Origin: Psychromonas sp. 14N.309.X.WAT.B.A12 | Lineage (GTDB): Bacteria > Pseudomonadota > Gammaproteobacteria > Enterobacterales > Psychromonadaceae | NCBI RefSeq assembly: GCF_030397575.1 | Contig: NZ_JAPNXS010000001.1 | Span: 558,001-622,000 of the forward strand | Direction of reading: 5' to 3' | Length of the DNA stretch: 64,000 nt | Part shown: positions 7,818-17,274 of the stretch, piece by piece | Layout of the letters: each line of letters starts with the position of its first letter | Numbering within the stretch: the stretch's first letter is position 1 | The notes under the pieces: model-generated | What the model saw: the letters and a program-made list of their open reading frames with translations, nothing else | The model's database searches: none | What the model was told of the DNA's origin: nothing | Position numbers and translations under genes: made by a program

Positions 7818-9203
7818 ATGAGTTGGATTAAACCAGTTAAGTTTGTCGCTAAAAAGCTAGCATTGAGCATTGCAATTTCGGCAACTGTTATCTCTTATTC
7901 ACAAGCTGATAAAATAGGCTATCCAGAAAAAGAGGAACTGAAATTTGGTTTTATTAAATTAACCGATATGGCACCCATTGCGATTGCATATGAAAATGGT
8001 TACTTCGAAGATGAAGGGCTGTACGTAACCATTGAAGCGCAAGCAAACTGGAAAGTGCTATTAAATGGCTTGATTGATGGAAGTTTAGATGGTGCACACA
8101 TGCTAGCCGGCCAGCCAATAGCAGCAACCATGGGCTTCGGCACTAAAGCACATATCATCACCCCTTTCTCAATGGATTTGAATGGTAATGCGATTACTGT
8201 TTCAAATGAGATTTGGGAAAAAATGAAGCCTAATATTCCTAAGCAAGCCGATGGTAGACCTGTCCACCCTATTAAAGCAGATGCATTAAAGCCAGTAGTA
8301 GAATCATATAAAGCTGAAGGAAAGCCCTTCAATTTAGGCATGGTATTCCCAGTATCCACACATAACTATGAACTAAGATATTGGCTAGCTGCTGGTGGTA
8401 TTCATCCAGGTTTCTACGCACCACACAAAGGCGATACCAGCGGTCATATTGATGGGGATGCTATCTTGTCGGTCACTCCACCACCACAAATGCCCTCAAC
8501 TTTAGAAGCTGGCACCATTTATGGTTACTGTGTAGGTGAACCATGGAACCAACAAGCTGTATTTAAAGGTATTGGTGTACCAGTGGTCACCGATTATGAG
8601 ATATGGAAAAACAACCCAGAAAAAGTATTCGGTTTAACTGCTGAGTTTGCTGAGAAATATCCTAATACGACTATCCGACTAACCCGTGCATTAATACGTG
8701 CAGCAATGTGGTTAGATGAGAATGACAATGCTAACCGTCCTGCCGCTGTGAAAATTCTCTCGCAATCTAACTACGTAGGCGCTGATTATGAAGTAATTGC
8801 AAACAGCATGACAGGTACATTTGAATATGAAAAAGGCGATAAACGTGACGTCCCTGATTTCAACGTATTCTTTAGACACAATGCAACTTACCCATACTAC
8901 TCAGATGCTATTTGGTACTTAACGCAAATGCGTCGTTGGGGTCAAATCTCAGAGCAGAAATCTGATGATTGGTACAAAGACTTAGCGAAAAAAGTATATC
9001 GCCCTGACATCTATCAAGTTGCAGCTCAATCCTTAATTGACGAAAAAATGGCAGATGCAAAAGACTTTCCTGATTTCACTACAGAAACAGGTTACCGAGC
9101 ACCTCAACAACACTTTATCGATGATTTAGTGTATGACGGCAACACACCAAATGCTTACATCGATGCATTTGAAATTGGACTTAAAAAGAGCGACAAGCTC
9201 TAA
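7818..9203 (+). CDS. nrtA: Nitrate/nitrite ABC transporter, substrate-binding protein NrtA
   Basis: 461 residues, NrtA/CmpA/NasF family. N-terminal export signal (basic start, hydrophobic core to about residue 30). Family stretches include the [20 protein letters not shown] start, [23 protein letters not shown] and [12 protein letters not shown]. It captures nitrate or nitrite (cyanate or bicarbonate in some relatives) for the NrtB/NrtC importer. It is first after the ANTAR leader, followed by two strong hairpins before nrtB. No assimilatory nitrate or nitrite reductase gene lies in this window, so nitrate is inferred from family plus the NasT-type control. Confidence 0.9.
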   Translation: MSWIKPVKFVAKKLALSIAISATVISYSQADKIGYPEKEELKFGFIKLTDMAPIAIAYENGYFEDEGLYVTIEAQANWKVLLNGLIDGSLDGAHMLAGQPIAATMGFGTKAHIITPFSMDLNGNAITVSNEIWEKMKPNIPKQADGRPVHPIKADALKPVVESYKAEGKPFNLGMVFPVSTHNYELRYWLAAGGIHPGFYAPHKGDTSGHIDGDAILSVTPPPQMPSTLEAGTIYGYCVGEPWNQQAVFKGIGVPVVTDYEIWKNNPEKVFGLTAEFAEKYPNTTIRLTRALIRAAMWLDENDNANRPAAVKILSQSNYVGADYEVIANSMTGTFEYEKGDKRDVPDFNVFFRHNATYPYYSDAIWYLTQMRRWGQISEQKSDDWYKDLAKKVYRPDIYQVAAQSLIDEKMADAKDFPDFTTETGYRAPQQHFIDDLVYDGNTPNAYIDAFEIGLKKSDKL

Positions 9204-9243
9204 ATTAAGTTTAGGTAAAGTAATAAACAGTTAAGAAAGTAAG

Positions 9244-9326
9244 ACCAATCACCTTCAATCAATACACTTAGTTGAAGGCGATTGGTAAGCATCTTAGGTT
9301 CTGTCTTAGACAAGGTAGAACCTAAG
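9244..9326 (+). promoter_or_regulatory. Two intercistronic hairpins between nrtA and nrtB
   Basis: Hairpin 1: 15-nt arms 9244-9258 and 9272-9286 with a single internal mismatch. Hairpin 2: perfect 10-bp arms 9293-9302 and 9317-9326. Neither has a T-run. They may protect the nrtA message from 3' decay or attenuate nrtBC, giving excess binding protein (inference). Confidence 0.65.
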
Positions 9327-9355
9327 TATAAAGCGTTAAACAAGGAATAGTTATA

Positions 9356-10351
9356 ATGACGACTAGCTCAGTAAGTAGCAAATCAACCCTTTCATCGCCA
9401 ACAAACGTGAAGCTAAAACAGTTTGTTAAAAGTACAACGAAGATACTTGCCCTACCATTGTTAGGTATCATGGTCTTTTTGTTGTTATGGAGTATTGCAG
9501 CAAAAAATATACATACTTCATTAGGTGAATTCCCCGGTCCAAATGCAGTACTTAACCAATTTAGCTCCCTCTATAATGAACATACTGCGGAAAGAGATAA
9601 AGCTGAAAAATTTTACGAGCGCCAAGAAATTCGTAATGCAAAACGAATAGAATCAGATCCTACTTATGTCCCTAAAATTAGAAAATATACTGGTAAAGAA
9701 ACCTTTTTAGATCAGATCATCACCAGTTTAATTACCGTAACAAGTGGTTTCTTACTAGCAGCAATTATTGCTATTCCATTAGGTATCGCCATGGGGTTAA
9801 GTAAAAACCTTAACTCAGCCATCAATCCTATTATTCAAATATTTAAACCGGTTTCGCCATTAGCTTGGTTACCACTGGTTACTATGGTCGTGAGTGCACT
9901 TTATGTATCAAACGACCCACTAGTATCAAAGTCATTTGTTAATTCACTACTAACTGTAACATTATGTAGTTTATGGCCTATGGTAATTAATACCTCTATT
10001 GGTGTGTCATCGCTGGATCAAGACTTAAAAAATGTAAGTCGTGTCTTACGTTTACCAATATTGACGCATATTCGAAAAATTGTATTACCAGCTTCTGTGC
10101 CAATGATATTTACCGGTATGCGTTTATCTTTTGGTGTGGCTTGGATGGTACTTATTGCCGCAGAAATGTTAGCGCAAAACCCAGGTCTAGGAAAATTTGT
10201 ATGGGATGAATTCCAAAACGGCAGTTCAGATTCTTTAGCGCGCATTATGGCAGCAGTTATCGTGATTGGTTTCATTGGTTTTATCTTAGATAGAGGCATG
10301 TTACAGCTACAGCGCCTTGCATCTTGGGATAAATCTGCAACAACAGTTTAA
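9356..10351 (+). CDS. nrtB: Nitrate ABC transporter, permease NrtB
   Basis: 331 residues. A transmembrane helix near residues 30-50, a charged periplasmic stretch of about 90 residues (RDKAEKFYERQEIRNAKR), then the BPD_transp_1 permease core with five or so helices. The EAA-type loop contacting the ATPase reads VSRVLRLPILTHIRKIVLPASVPMIFTGMRLSFGVAW. The NrtB/CmpB family forms the membrane channel of nitrate importers. It follows nrtA after 152 bases that contain two hairpins and precedes nrtC by 46 bases. Same operon, controlled by the ANTAR leader. Confidence 0.9.
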   Translation: MTTSSVSSKSTLSSPTNVKLKQFVKSTTKILALPLLGIMVFLLLWSIAAKNIHTSLGEFPGPNAVLNQFSSLYNEHTAERDKAEKFYERQEIRNAKRIESDPTYVPKIRKYTGKETFLDQIITSLITVTSGFLLAAIIAIPLGIAMGLSKNLNSAINPIIQIFKPVSPLAWLPLVTMVVSALYVSNDPLVSKSFVNSLLTVTLCSLWPMVINTSIGVSSLDQDLKNVSRVLRLPILTHIRKIVLPASVPMIFTGMRLSFGVAWMVLIAAEMLAQNPGLGKFVWDEFQNGSSDSLARIMAAVIVIGFIGFILDRGMLQLQRLASWDKSATTV

Positions 10352-10397
10352 TAAGCGTTGCATAACAGTAGCAACATTAGAAATGTAAGGAACAAAA

Positions 10398-11234
10398 ATG
10401 AGCACATTACTTGATATAAGCCATATTGACATGGTTTTCCCGACACCAACAGGCGGTTTTACAGCGCTAAAAGATGTTGATCTAAAAATTAAAAAAGGTG
10501 AGTTCGTTTCATTAATCGGCCACTCAGGCTGTGGCAAATCAACAGTATTAAATGTAGTTGCAGGTCTTTATCAAGCAACGACTGGTGGTGTTATTTTAAG
10601 TGGTAAAGAAGTAACAGAGCCAGGTCCAGAGCGCGCTGTTGTTTTCCAGAATCATTCATTACTACCTTGGTTAACGGCTTATCAGAATGTAGAACTAGCC
10701 GTTGAACAGGTTTTTGGTTCAAAAATGAGTAAACAAGAAAAGAAAGAATGGATTGAGCACAATTTGAAATTAGTGCACATGGATCATGCCATGTACAAAC
10801 GCCCAAACGAAATTTCTGGAGGCATGAAACAACGGGTTGGTATTGCTCGCGCTCTAGCGATGCAACCAGAAGTATTGCTAATGGATGAGCCATTTGGTGC
10901 CTTAGATGCATTGACTCGTGCACACATGCAGGATTCATTGATGGAAATTCAAAATGAATTAAACAACACCGTAATTATGATCACTCATGATGTGGATGAA
11001 GCTGTACTATTGTCAGATAGAATTGTGATGATGACCAATGGGCCAAGTGCGACCATAGGTGAAATATTAGAAGTCGATTTGGAGCGTCCTCGCGACCGCT
11101 TAAGTCTATCTAAGGACCCACATTACAATCGTTTACGTTCAGATGTATTAACCTTCTTGTATGAAAAACAACGTAAGGTTGAAACTATTAAAAGCAAGAC
11201 AGTTAGCACCGCTTCGCAAACTAAAACTGCGTAG
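10398..11234 (+). CDS. nrtC: Nitrate ABC transporter, ATP-binding protein NrtC/NrtD type
   Basis: 278 residues. ABC ATPase with Walker A (GHSGCGKST), Q-loop (VFQNHSLLPWLT), signature (SGGMKQR), Walker B (LLMDEPFGALDA) and the switch His (MITHDVDEA). It lacks the C-terminal NrtA-like domain of cyanobacterial NrtC, so it is the short, NrtD/NasD-like form. It powers the NrtAB importer from the cytoplasm. Last gene of the operon; a strong hairpin follows at 11261-11288. Confidence 0.92.
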   Translation: MSTLLDISHIDMVFPTPTGGFTALKDVDLKIKKGEFVSLIGHSGCGKSTVLNVVAGLYQATTGGVILSGKEVTEPGPERAVVFQNHSLLPWLTAYQNVELAVEQVFGSKMSKQEKKEWIEHNLKLVHMDHAMYKRPNEISGGMKQRVGIARALAMQPEVLLMDEPFGALDALTRAHMQDSLMEIQNELNNTVIMITHDVDEAVLLSDRIVMMTNGPSATIGEILEVDLERPRDRLSLSKDPHYNRLRSDVLTFLYEKQRKVETIKSKTVSTASQTKTA

Positions 11235-11260
11235 AAAAAGTTAACCGTAAAATATCACCA

Positions 11261-11288
11261 TAATAGAGGGCTTTATTGCCCTCTATTA
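11261..11288. terminator. Bidirectional hairpin between nrtC and trhA
   Basis: Perfect 11-bp inverted repeat (TAATAGAGGGC at 11261-11271, its complement at 11278-11288) with a 6-nt loop, in the gap between two convergent genes. T-runs are weak on both sides. Confidence 0.65.
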
Positions 11289-11297
11289 CATCAAAAA

Positions 11298-11924
11298 TTA
11301 TCTCACGTAGAAAGCAATGGAAATAAAGTGACTAATCGACCCCATTAAAACAAATAGATGCCAAATACCATGCGCATGCCTTAGCTTTTTAAAGTCATCC
11401 AGTACATAAAATATCACCCCTAACGTATAGGCTACACCTCCAACTGTTAACCAGATAATACCTCCGCCGGGAATAACCTTCATCAAGGCTGAATACTTGA
11501 AAACACAAACCCACCCCATGGCGAGATAAATTAAAATTTGTAACCACTCTATTCTCTGTTTAATCACAATATCCATGATTAAACCGAAAAACGCCAGTCC
11601 CCATACAACTGACAACATCAATAACCCATCGTCCCCTTGTAAAGACAACAACATATATGGCGTATAAGTCCCAGCAATCAACAGATAAATACAGACATGG
11701 TCTAGAGTTTGAAAGATCTTTTTAAGGTTAGCCGGCTGTAAACTATGATATAGCGTGGACATGGTATAAAGCAAAACCAAGGTCGCACCAAAGACGCTAA
11801 AACCAACAATAATTCGCCAATGATCCTGTTGTAATGCAATAGTTAACAGAGCGCCCAAACCAATTAATGCTAAAATAGCGCCGATTAAATGTGTAATACT
11901 ATTAAACTTTTCGCCGTAATACAT
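11298..11924 (-). CDS. trhA: Hemolysin III / TrhA family membrane protein (YqfA-like)
   Basis: About 208 residues with seven hydrophobic segments, PAQR/HlyIII superfamily. The signature elements are NSITHLIGAILA near the start, STLYHS, LDHVCIYLLIAGTYTPY and the C-terminal GIWHLFVLMGS with the metal-site His. A longer reading starts with TTG at 11945, but the ATG at 11924 has an AGGAGA site, so I chose it. E. coli YqfA/TrhA affects membrane energy homeostasis; the true activity is uncertain. Convergent with nrtC. Confidence 0.9.
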   Translation of the reverse strand: MYYGEKFNSITHLIGAILALIGLGALLTIALQQDHWRIIVGFSVFGATLVLLYTMSTLYHSLQPANLKKIFQTLDHVCIYLLIAGTYTPYMLLSLQGDDGLLMLSVVWGLAFFGLIMDIVIKQRIEWLQILIYLAMGWVCVFKYSALMKVIPGGGIIWLTVGGVAYTLGVIFYVLDDFKKLRHAHGIWHLFVLMGSISHFISIAFYVR

Positions 11925-12009
11925 TAAAGTCTCCTGTACTTTCAACTAGTAAGATGATTTATTGACAAGCTGTGCCATACCAATAAAACAATAACGATAA
12001 GGAAATGAT

Positions 12010-12924
12010 ATGACAGAAAATACATTTTACCCCATTGGAAATTCAGGGGTGCCATGGTCAGACAAAGAGAAACAACAATGGTTTAATCAAACGGTTAAAT
12101 CACGTTCATATCTGCAACAAGTCGTCAGTGAATTAACAGCGTTAAATGCTGATTTTACTTTAACTCAGTATGGTGAATTAACGATTAACCCAACGCAATA
12201 CCCGCTTTACGCATTAACTTCTTTAAATTGGGATAACAGCAAACCTATCATGTTGATCACTGGCGGTGTCCATGGTTATGAAACAAGTGGTGTTCATGGT
12301 GCGATAGCCTTTTTAAAAGAGCAAGCGAAAAATTATGAAGGACGATGTAATATTGCCGTCCTTCCTTGCATCAGCCCTTGGGGGTATGAGCATATTTTAC
12401 GTTGGAATCCCTACGCCGTGGATCCAAATCGTTCTTTTGTTGAAAATAGTATTAGTGAAGAGGCAGCCAAAGCAATGCAATTTGTTGCCTCATTAGATGG
12501 TGAAATTGCGCTACATATCGACTTACACGAAACTACAGATTCAGATGAAAGTGAATTTAGGCCAGCTCTCGCCGCTCGAGATGGTGATGATTACATACCA
12601 GGTTCAATTCCAGATGGCTTTTATTTAGTGGGTGACAGTGAAAATAAACAAGTCGCTTTCCAAACAGCGATCATTGAATCAGTGAAAAAAGTCACTCATA
12701 TTGCACCTGCTGACTCAAAGGGAGAGATCATAGGCTCAAAACAGGAAGGTGAAGGTATAATTAACTATGCGGTTAAATCACTGGGTTTATGTGCAGGTAT
12801 GACCAATGCCCCTTATACCACCACAACAGAAGTATACCCAGACAGTGAAAAAGCCACCTCCGAAGAGTGTAATAAAGCACAAGTCTGTGCGGTTACAGCC
12901 GCAATCGATTATATCCTAGCTTAA
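12010..12924 (+). CDS. M14-family metallocarboxypeptidase-like protein (AstE/ASPA group)
   Basis: 304 residues, no signal peptide. A zinc-site pattern typical of M14 enzymes is visible: GGVHGYETSG supplies His and Glu, and HIDLHET supplies the second His about 80 residues later. NPYAVDPNRSF resembles the substrate-binding NxxxxDxNR segment. A candidate catalytic Glu lies near the C-terminus (TNAPYTTTTEVYP). Family members remove acyl or amino acid groups; the substrate here is unknown. The last four bases overlap the convergent rsuA gene. Confidence 0.82.
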   Translation: MTENTFYPIGNSGVPWSDKEKQQWFNQTVKSRSYLQQVVSELTALNADFTLTQYGELTINPTQYPLYALTSLNWDNSKPIMLITGGVHGYETSGVHGAIAFLKEQAKNYEGRCNIAVLPCISPWGYEHILRWNPYAVDPNRSFVENSISEEAAKAMQFVASLDGEIALHIDLHETTDSDESEFRPALAARDGDDYIPGSIPDGFYLVGDSENKQVAFQTAIIESVKKVTHIAPADSKGEIIGSKQEGEGIINYAVKSLGLCAGMTNAPYTTTTEVYPDSEKATSEECNKAQVCAVTAAIDYILA

Positions 12925-13646
12925 AAAGAGCTCACTTCCAGTGGTGTTAGATAACGCCACTGTCCTAACTCTACATCCAGTTTAACTTGCCCTATTTGTT
13001 CTCGGTGTAAGCCAACAACACGGTTGCCCACTGCCGCAAACATCCGCTTAACTTGATGAAACTTACCTTCAGTAATGGTTAACAATACTTGTTGTTCTGT
13101 TATTATTTCAACGACTGCAGGTTGTGTTAACTCCTGTTCACCTTGTAATTGAATTCCATATTTAAATGTTTTAATTAATTCAGACTTAAAAGGTTTAGAT
13201 AAAGTCACTCGATAAACTTTAGGACATAAATTAGTGGGTAAGGTAATGCTGAAGGTCCAACGGCCATCGTCAGTAATCAAAATTAAACCTGTGGTGTCTG
13301 CATCTAACCGTCCTGCAATATGCAGTTCGTCTAAATACAGTTTGTTTACATTCAACGTCTCCAAACCATTAGTACATCGATCTTCAGTTAATAGATTTAA
13401 GGCAGACGGATACACTTCATCAACATTAGAACAAATAGTATTAGCAGGTTTGTTCATCAACATATAACGAAATGGCCTTGCTACCAAACGTTGGTTTGCA
13501 AAGACCACGAGATTATTCTCATGTACTTGCTCCGCAACTTGTTGTACAACTTCACCGTTAACCATCACATCACCAGCTTCTATAACCTGTTTGGCTTGTT
13601 GCTTGGTAAGTTCAGTACTTTTAATGACAAATTTATCTAACCGCAT
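12921..13646 (-). CDS. rsuA: 16S rRNA pseudouridine(516) synthase RsuA-type
   Basis: 241 residues, slightly longer than E. coli RsuA. N-terminal S4 RNA-binding domain (MRLDKFVIKSTELTKQQAKQVIEAGDVMVNG), a YMLMNKP motif, the catalytic segment AGRLDADTTGLILITDDG with the nucleophilic Asp, and the C-terminal KFHQVKRMFAAVGNRVVGLHRE motif typical of RsuA. It isomerises one uridine of 16S rRNA. Its 3' end overlaps the convergent M14 gene by four bases. The close E. coli match favours RsuA over RluE/RluF. Confidence 0.9.
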   Translation of the reverse strand: MRLDKFVIKSTELTKQQAKQVIEAGDVMVNGEVVQQVAEQVHENNLVVFANQRLVARPFRYMLMNKPANTICSNVDEVYPSALNLLTEDRCTNGLETLNVNKLYLDELHIAGRLDADTTGLILITDDGRWTFSITLPTNLCPKVYRVTLSKPFKSELIKTFKYGIQLQGEQELTQPAVVEIITEQQVLLTITEGKFHQVKRMFAAVGNRVVGLHREQIGQVKLDVELGQWRYLTPLEVSSF

Positions 13647-13694
13647 TAACCCTCTATTTTACAATATATCCCACAAACCACTAAGTGACATCAC

Positions 13695-14510
13695 TTAAAC
13701 AATTATTTTACCCTTCAAGTATAATACCGCATAACCAGAGACTAAGATTCGTTCCCCCTTAATGCTGCAATACAATGTGCCACCTCTTTGTGACGCTTGA
13801 AAAGCCACTAGAGATTGTTTATTTAACACTTTCGCCCAGTACGGGGCAAGACACGCATGAATAGAGCCAGTAACAGGGTCTTCATCTCCACCATTAGCAG
13901 GCCAAAAATAACGAGAAATAAAATCATATTGGGCTAGGTCTTTGTGATTTTGGCATTGCTTACTAGCAGTAACAACAACATCAAAAGGCGCTAACTGCTC
14001 TAACAGGTGAGACTGATAAGTTATGTTTAATACATCATCCATTGAAGCGAGTACAACAACATAAGCTTGACGGTTTTTTAGTACCTGTAAAGGCTTAATG
14101 GATAAACCTTCAATTAAAACCATTGGTGGCTGATCTAACAACACCGGAGACTGATTAGGAAAGCTCATTTCAATGCGTTGATCATCAAGTTGTTGCACTG
14201 TTAATTTGCCCACTTGTGAGGTAACAAACTCGATATCACCTGTAATAGCCAAATGATGGTAAAGCACAAACGCACTCGCCAATGTCGCGTGTCCACAAAA
14301 ATCTATTTCAGTTAAAGGCGAAAACCAACGAATTTCATAACACCCCTTTGTAACTTCCACAAAGAAGGCTGTTTCAGACAAATTATTTTCGATAGCAATT
14401 TTTTGCATTAAGGCATCGTCAATCCACTTTGTTAAAGGCACTACTGCTGCTGAATTGCCTTTAAACTGTTGTTCAGTAAATGCATCAACAACATAAACAT
14501 CTAATTTCAT
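13695..14510 (-). CDS. PhzF-family isomerase/epimerase-like protein
   Basis: 271 residues, the normal PhzF length. The N-terminal motif VVDAFTEQQFKGNSAAVVPL and the catalytic Glu in NNLSETAFF (E46) are present, as are the FCGHATLASAFVL motif and the C-terminal GGDEDPVTGSIHACLAPYW motif. PhzF proteins have a diaminopimelate-epimerase fold and isomerise diverse small molecules. There are no phenazine genes nearby, so phenazine synthesis is not implied. It lies 48 bases from rsuA with the same orientation, possibly co-transcribed. Confidence 0.88.
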   Translation of the reverse strand: MKLDVYVVDAFTEQQFKGNSAAVVPLTKWIDDALMQKIAIENNLSETAFFVEVTKGCYEIRWFSPLTEIDFCGHATLASAFVLYHHLAITGDIEFVTSQVGKLTVQQLDDQRIEMSFPNQSPVLLDQPPMVLIEGLSIKPLQVLKNRQAYVVVLASMDDVLNITYQSHLLEQLAPFDVVVTASKQCQNHKDLAQYDFISRYFWPANGGDEDPVTGSIHACLAPYWAKVLNKQSLVAFQASQRGGTLYCSIKGERILVSGYAVLYLKGKIIV

Positions 14511-14630
14511 TTAACTTTTTCCCGTGAATATAAAAGTAACAGTACATATTAAATGCAACCATTAATAAAGATACAGTTGAAATTATGACAAACAGCACAG
14601 ACAGAATGGCATTTATTGCCTTTAAAATAT

Positions 14631-14655
14631 AAAAGCAGACTAATGCCTGCTTTTT
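14631..14655 (-). terminator. Terminator downstream of gcvT
   Basis: Perfect 8-bp stem AAAAGCAG/CTGCTTTT with an 8-nt loop; T-rich on both strands, 51 bases past the gcvT stop. Confidence 0.75.
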
Positions 14656-14705
14656 ATAATATGATTTGAGTTAATAATGGCTTAATAGCAATAGGCTACA
14701 TAGGC

Positions 14706-15824
14706 TTAACCACGAAAATAACTTTGTTCAACAAATGGCATTTTAGTGACAGTCATCGCTAGCTTTTTACCACGTACTTCTGCATATATGACTGACTCTA
14801 ACACTGCATACTCTGTTTTCACGTAAGCCATGGCAACAGGTAGGCCTTTAGTTGGCCCAAATGTTCCACTGGTTACTATACCAATTTCATTGTCATCAGA
14901 ATCAAACAACACAGCCCCTTCACGCACGGGAGCTTTTGACTGCCCTACTAAACCAACACGCTTGCGACTCACTTGTTTCGTTGCTATTTGATCTAAGATG
15001 ATTTCGCTACCAATAAAGCCACCTGCACGAATACCATCAGCACGTCGCGCTTTACTAATACCCCACAACAAACTTGCTTCTACAGGAGTAGTCGTGTCAT
15101 CAAGATCATGGCCGTATAAGCATAATCCACACTCTAATCGTAATGAATCACGTGCCCCTAGGCCAATCCATTCAACTTCATCTTTTGCTAATAATACACG
15201 AGCTAACTCTTCAGCTTGTTCAGCAGGTACTGAAATTTCGTAACCGTCTTCACCCGTATATCCAGATCGACTCACGTAACATTCCACCCCAACTAATTCA
15301 AGCTTAACAGCATCCATAAACACCATGTCACTAACGCTTACATTTAACTCAGATAAAATGTCTGCAGCTTTAGGTCCCTGTAAAGCCAATAACGCTCTAT
15401 CTTCAATCACTTCTAATTTAATATCATCAGGGAGGTTAGCTTGCAAGTGTGCAATATCTTGCGTTTTACAGGCAGCATTAACAACCACAAATAGATGATC
15501 GCCAAAATTAGTTACCATTAAATCGTCACTAATACCGCCTTGCTCATTGGTAAAAAATGCATAACGTTGTTTACCCACTGGCAAATCAACAATATCAACA
15601 GGCACAAGCTTTTCTAAACTGCTCGCTGCATTCGCACCCGTTAGCCTTAACTGCCCCATGTGCGATACATCAAACAACCCAGCCGATTGACGACAATGTA
15701 AATGCTCTTTCTTAACACCTAACGCATATTGCACAGGCATATCATAACCAGCAAAAGGCACCATTCTTGCGCCCATTTCAATATGTAAAGCATGTAGAGG
15801 TGTAACTAATAATGGTTCAGACAT
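14706..15824 (-). CDS. gcvT: Glycine cleavage system T protein (aminomethyltransferase)
   Basis: 372 residues from the ATG at 15824, which has a GGAG site nine bases upstream; the reading from 15839 lacks one. GcvT transfers the methylene group from the aminomethyl-lipoyl arm of GcvH to tetrahydrofolate and releases ammonia. Family stretches are clear: PFAGYDMPVQY, AGLFDVSHMGQ, LALQGPKA, SRSGYTGEDGYE and LGARDSLRLE(C)GL, including the Asp that acts on folate. It is transcribed leftward behind the XRE regulator gene (64-base gap), divergent from gcvH-gcvP. Confidence 0.96.
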   Translation of the reverse strand: MSEPLLVTPLHALHIEMGARMVPFAGYDMPVQYALGVKKEHLHCRQSAGLFDVSHMGQLRLTGANAASSLEKLVPVDIVDLPVGKQRYAFFTNEQGGISDDLMVTNFGDHLFVVVNAACKTQDIAHLQANLPDDIKLEVIEDRALLALQGPKAADILSELNVSVSDMVFMDAVKLELVGVECYVSRSGYTGEDGYEISVPAEQAEELARVLLAKDEVEWIGLGARDSLRLECGLCLYGHDLDDTTTPVEASLLWGISKARRADGIRAGGFIGSEIILDQIATKQVSRKRVGLVGQSKAPVREGAVLFDSDDNEIGIVTSGTFGPTKGLPVAMAYVKTEYAVLESVIYAEVRGKKLAMTVTKMPFVEQSYFRG

Positions 15825-15888
15825 TGAGTAGATCTCCATTCAAACGTTAAGTATGTAACCAGCTAACATTAAACTAATTATTCATTTT

Positions 15889-16509
15889 TTAAGATGCAGT
15901 AACCCATAGAATTTGCGCATCCTCTTCACTAACAGAGGCAAGCATATGCCCCATATTTGCATCGTAATAAACCGAATCACCTTCAACTAGGTTGACCGGC
16001 TCATAATATTCAGAGAAGAAGGTAATCTCCCCTTTTAATACTAATAAAAATTCTTCACCGTCATGACGTATCCAATCGCTATAATCATCAAAACTACGAG
16101 CACGTACCAATGACTTAAAAGGCATCATTTTTTTATTAGATAACTGTGTTGCTAATAACTCATGCTCATAAGTCGATGTAGGATGTGATTTTCCCAAATC
16201 ATTACGAGTAATGTCTCTTCTACCTGTGGTATTCACTTTTTTAGGTGCGGCAAAAAGTTGTGGAATATTGATATCTAAACCATTTGTTAGTTTTTGCATT
16301 GCTTGAAAAGTAGGTGAGATTTGTTCATTTTCAATTTTTGATAGCGTAGAACGTGCTAAGCCTGTTTTTTGACTTGCTTCCTCTAACGTAAGCCCTAGCC
16401 CACGACGAATCTCTTTTAATCGATCACCGAGTTTAATAGGCGCGATATTTTCAGATGATTGATCCGTTGAAATTGTCATTGATGGATAAATATCTTGTTG
16501 ATCAGTCAT
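15889..16509 (-). CDS. XRE-family regulator with C-terminal cupin, glycine-module controller
   Basis: About 206 residues. The ATG at 16509 follows AGGA at good spacing. Residues 27-85 are an XRE helix-turn-helix (LGDRLKEIRRGLGLTLEEASQKTGLARSTLSKIENEQ); residues about 130-205 are a cupin (DGEEFLLVLKGEITFFSEYYEPVNLVEGDSVYYDANMGHM), a likely effector-sensing domain. It lies between gcvT and the divergent gcvH-gcvP, so it most likely regulates the module in response to glycine or a related metabolite (inference). It probably also controls itself and gcvT, which is downstream. Candidate operators lie in the divergent gap. Confidence 0.88.
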   Translation of the reverse strand: MTDQQDIYPSMTISTDQSSENIAPIKLGDRLKEIRRGLGLTLEEASQKTGLARSTLSKIENEQISPTFQAMQKLTNGLDINIPQLFAAPKKVNTTGRRDITRNDLGKSHPTSTYEHELLATQLSNKKMMPFKSLVRARSFDDYSDWIRHDGEEFLLVLKGEITFFSEYYEPVNLVEGDSVYYDANMGHMLASVSEEDAQILWVTAS

Positions 16510-16845
16510 CACTGAAGTCCTTTATTTTTATGCTATTAACGTGGGACAGCACAATACTACAAACCAATTAACTTACGCCAAAGAATTTATGTTTCCTTTT
16601 GGAAACTTATTTCACCCCATATTAATAAATTTTCTATAAATGTCCATATATTAAACGTTTATCTGAAAAACAATAGAATAAATCGACACTTCTGACCAAA
16701 TGGTTACCTATTTAAACAATAAATAAATCCACTATAGGAAACATTTGTTATTGATATCTTTTGCCAATATGGTAAAAATACACAAAATCGTCATGCGCTT
16801 CGACGCAACCTATAACTCAAACTGCATTTTAGCTAAGGGAACAAT
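16510..16845. promoter_or_regulatory. Divergent regulatory region XRE-gcvT / gcvHP
   Basis: No gene. The best element is the perfect palindrome GTTTCC-TTTT-GGAAAC (16591-16606). Two imperfect copies of the same shape follow: TGACC-N4-GGTTA (16693-16706) and TTTTGCC-AATAT-GGTAAAA (16759-16777), the latter about 70 bases before gcvH. A GGAAAC half-site lies at 16738-16743. These are candidate binding sites for the XRE-cupin protein. I looked for a glycine riboswitch (GGAGAG and GGGGCAA blocks) and did not see one. Confidence 0.5.
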
Positions 16846-17223
16846 ATGGAAGGCAACTTAAAATTCACGGAAACACACGAATGGGTATTAGACAACGGTG
16901 ATGGAACAATCACTATGGGTATCTCTAACCAAGCTCAAAAGTTATTAGGTGATGTAGTATACGTAGATTTACCAGATGTAGGCGATGAAGCAGAAGCTGG
17001 TGAAGCCTTCTCACTTGTTGAATCAGTGAAAGCGGCATCTGATTTATATGCACCCGTAACTGGTGAAGTAGTAGAAATTAATGAAGAGCTCGAAGGTAGC
17101 CCAGAGCTAATCAATGAATCGCCTTACTCAGCAGGTTGGATCGTAAAAATCAAACTGTCTGATGCAGCAGAACTAGAAAATCTATTATCTAGTGAAGCCT
17201 ACCATGAAGCAAATGAAGAATAA
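16846..17223 (+). CDS. gcvH: Glycine cleavage system H protein
   Basis: 125 residues. Small lipoyl carrier that shuttles the aminomethyl group between GcvP, GcvT and the Lpd protein. The lipoyl attachment site ESVKAASDLYAPVTGEV is intact with K62. The N-terminal KFTETHEWV motif and the C-terminal PYSAGWIVKIK motif are typical. The RBS AAGGGA is 7-8 bases upstream. It is followed by gcvP after 114 bases containing a terminator-like hairpin, which could set the H:P ratio. Confidence 0.97.
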   Translation: MEGNLKFTETHEWVLDNGDGTITMGISNQAQKLLGDVVYVDLPDVGDEAEAGEAFSLVESVKAASDLYAPVTGEVVEINEELEGSPELINESPYSAGWIVKIKLSDAAELENLLSSEAYHEANEE

Positions 17224-17274
17224 GCACCTTACTTTTCTCTTCACTCAGCATCAACTTTAAATAGATACAATGAT

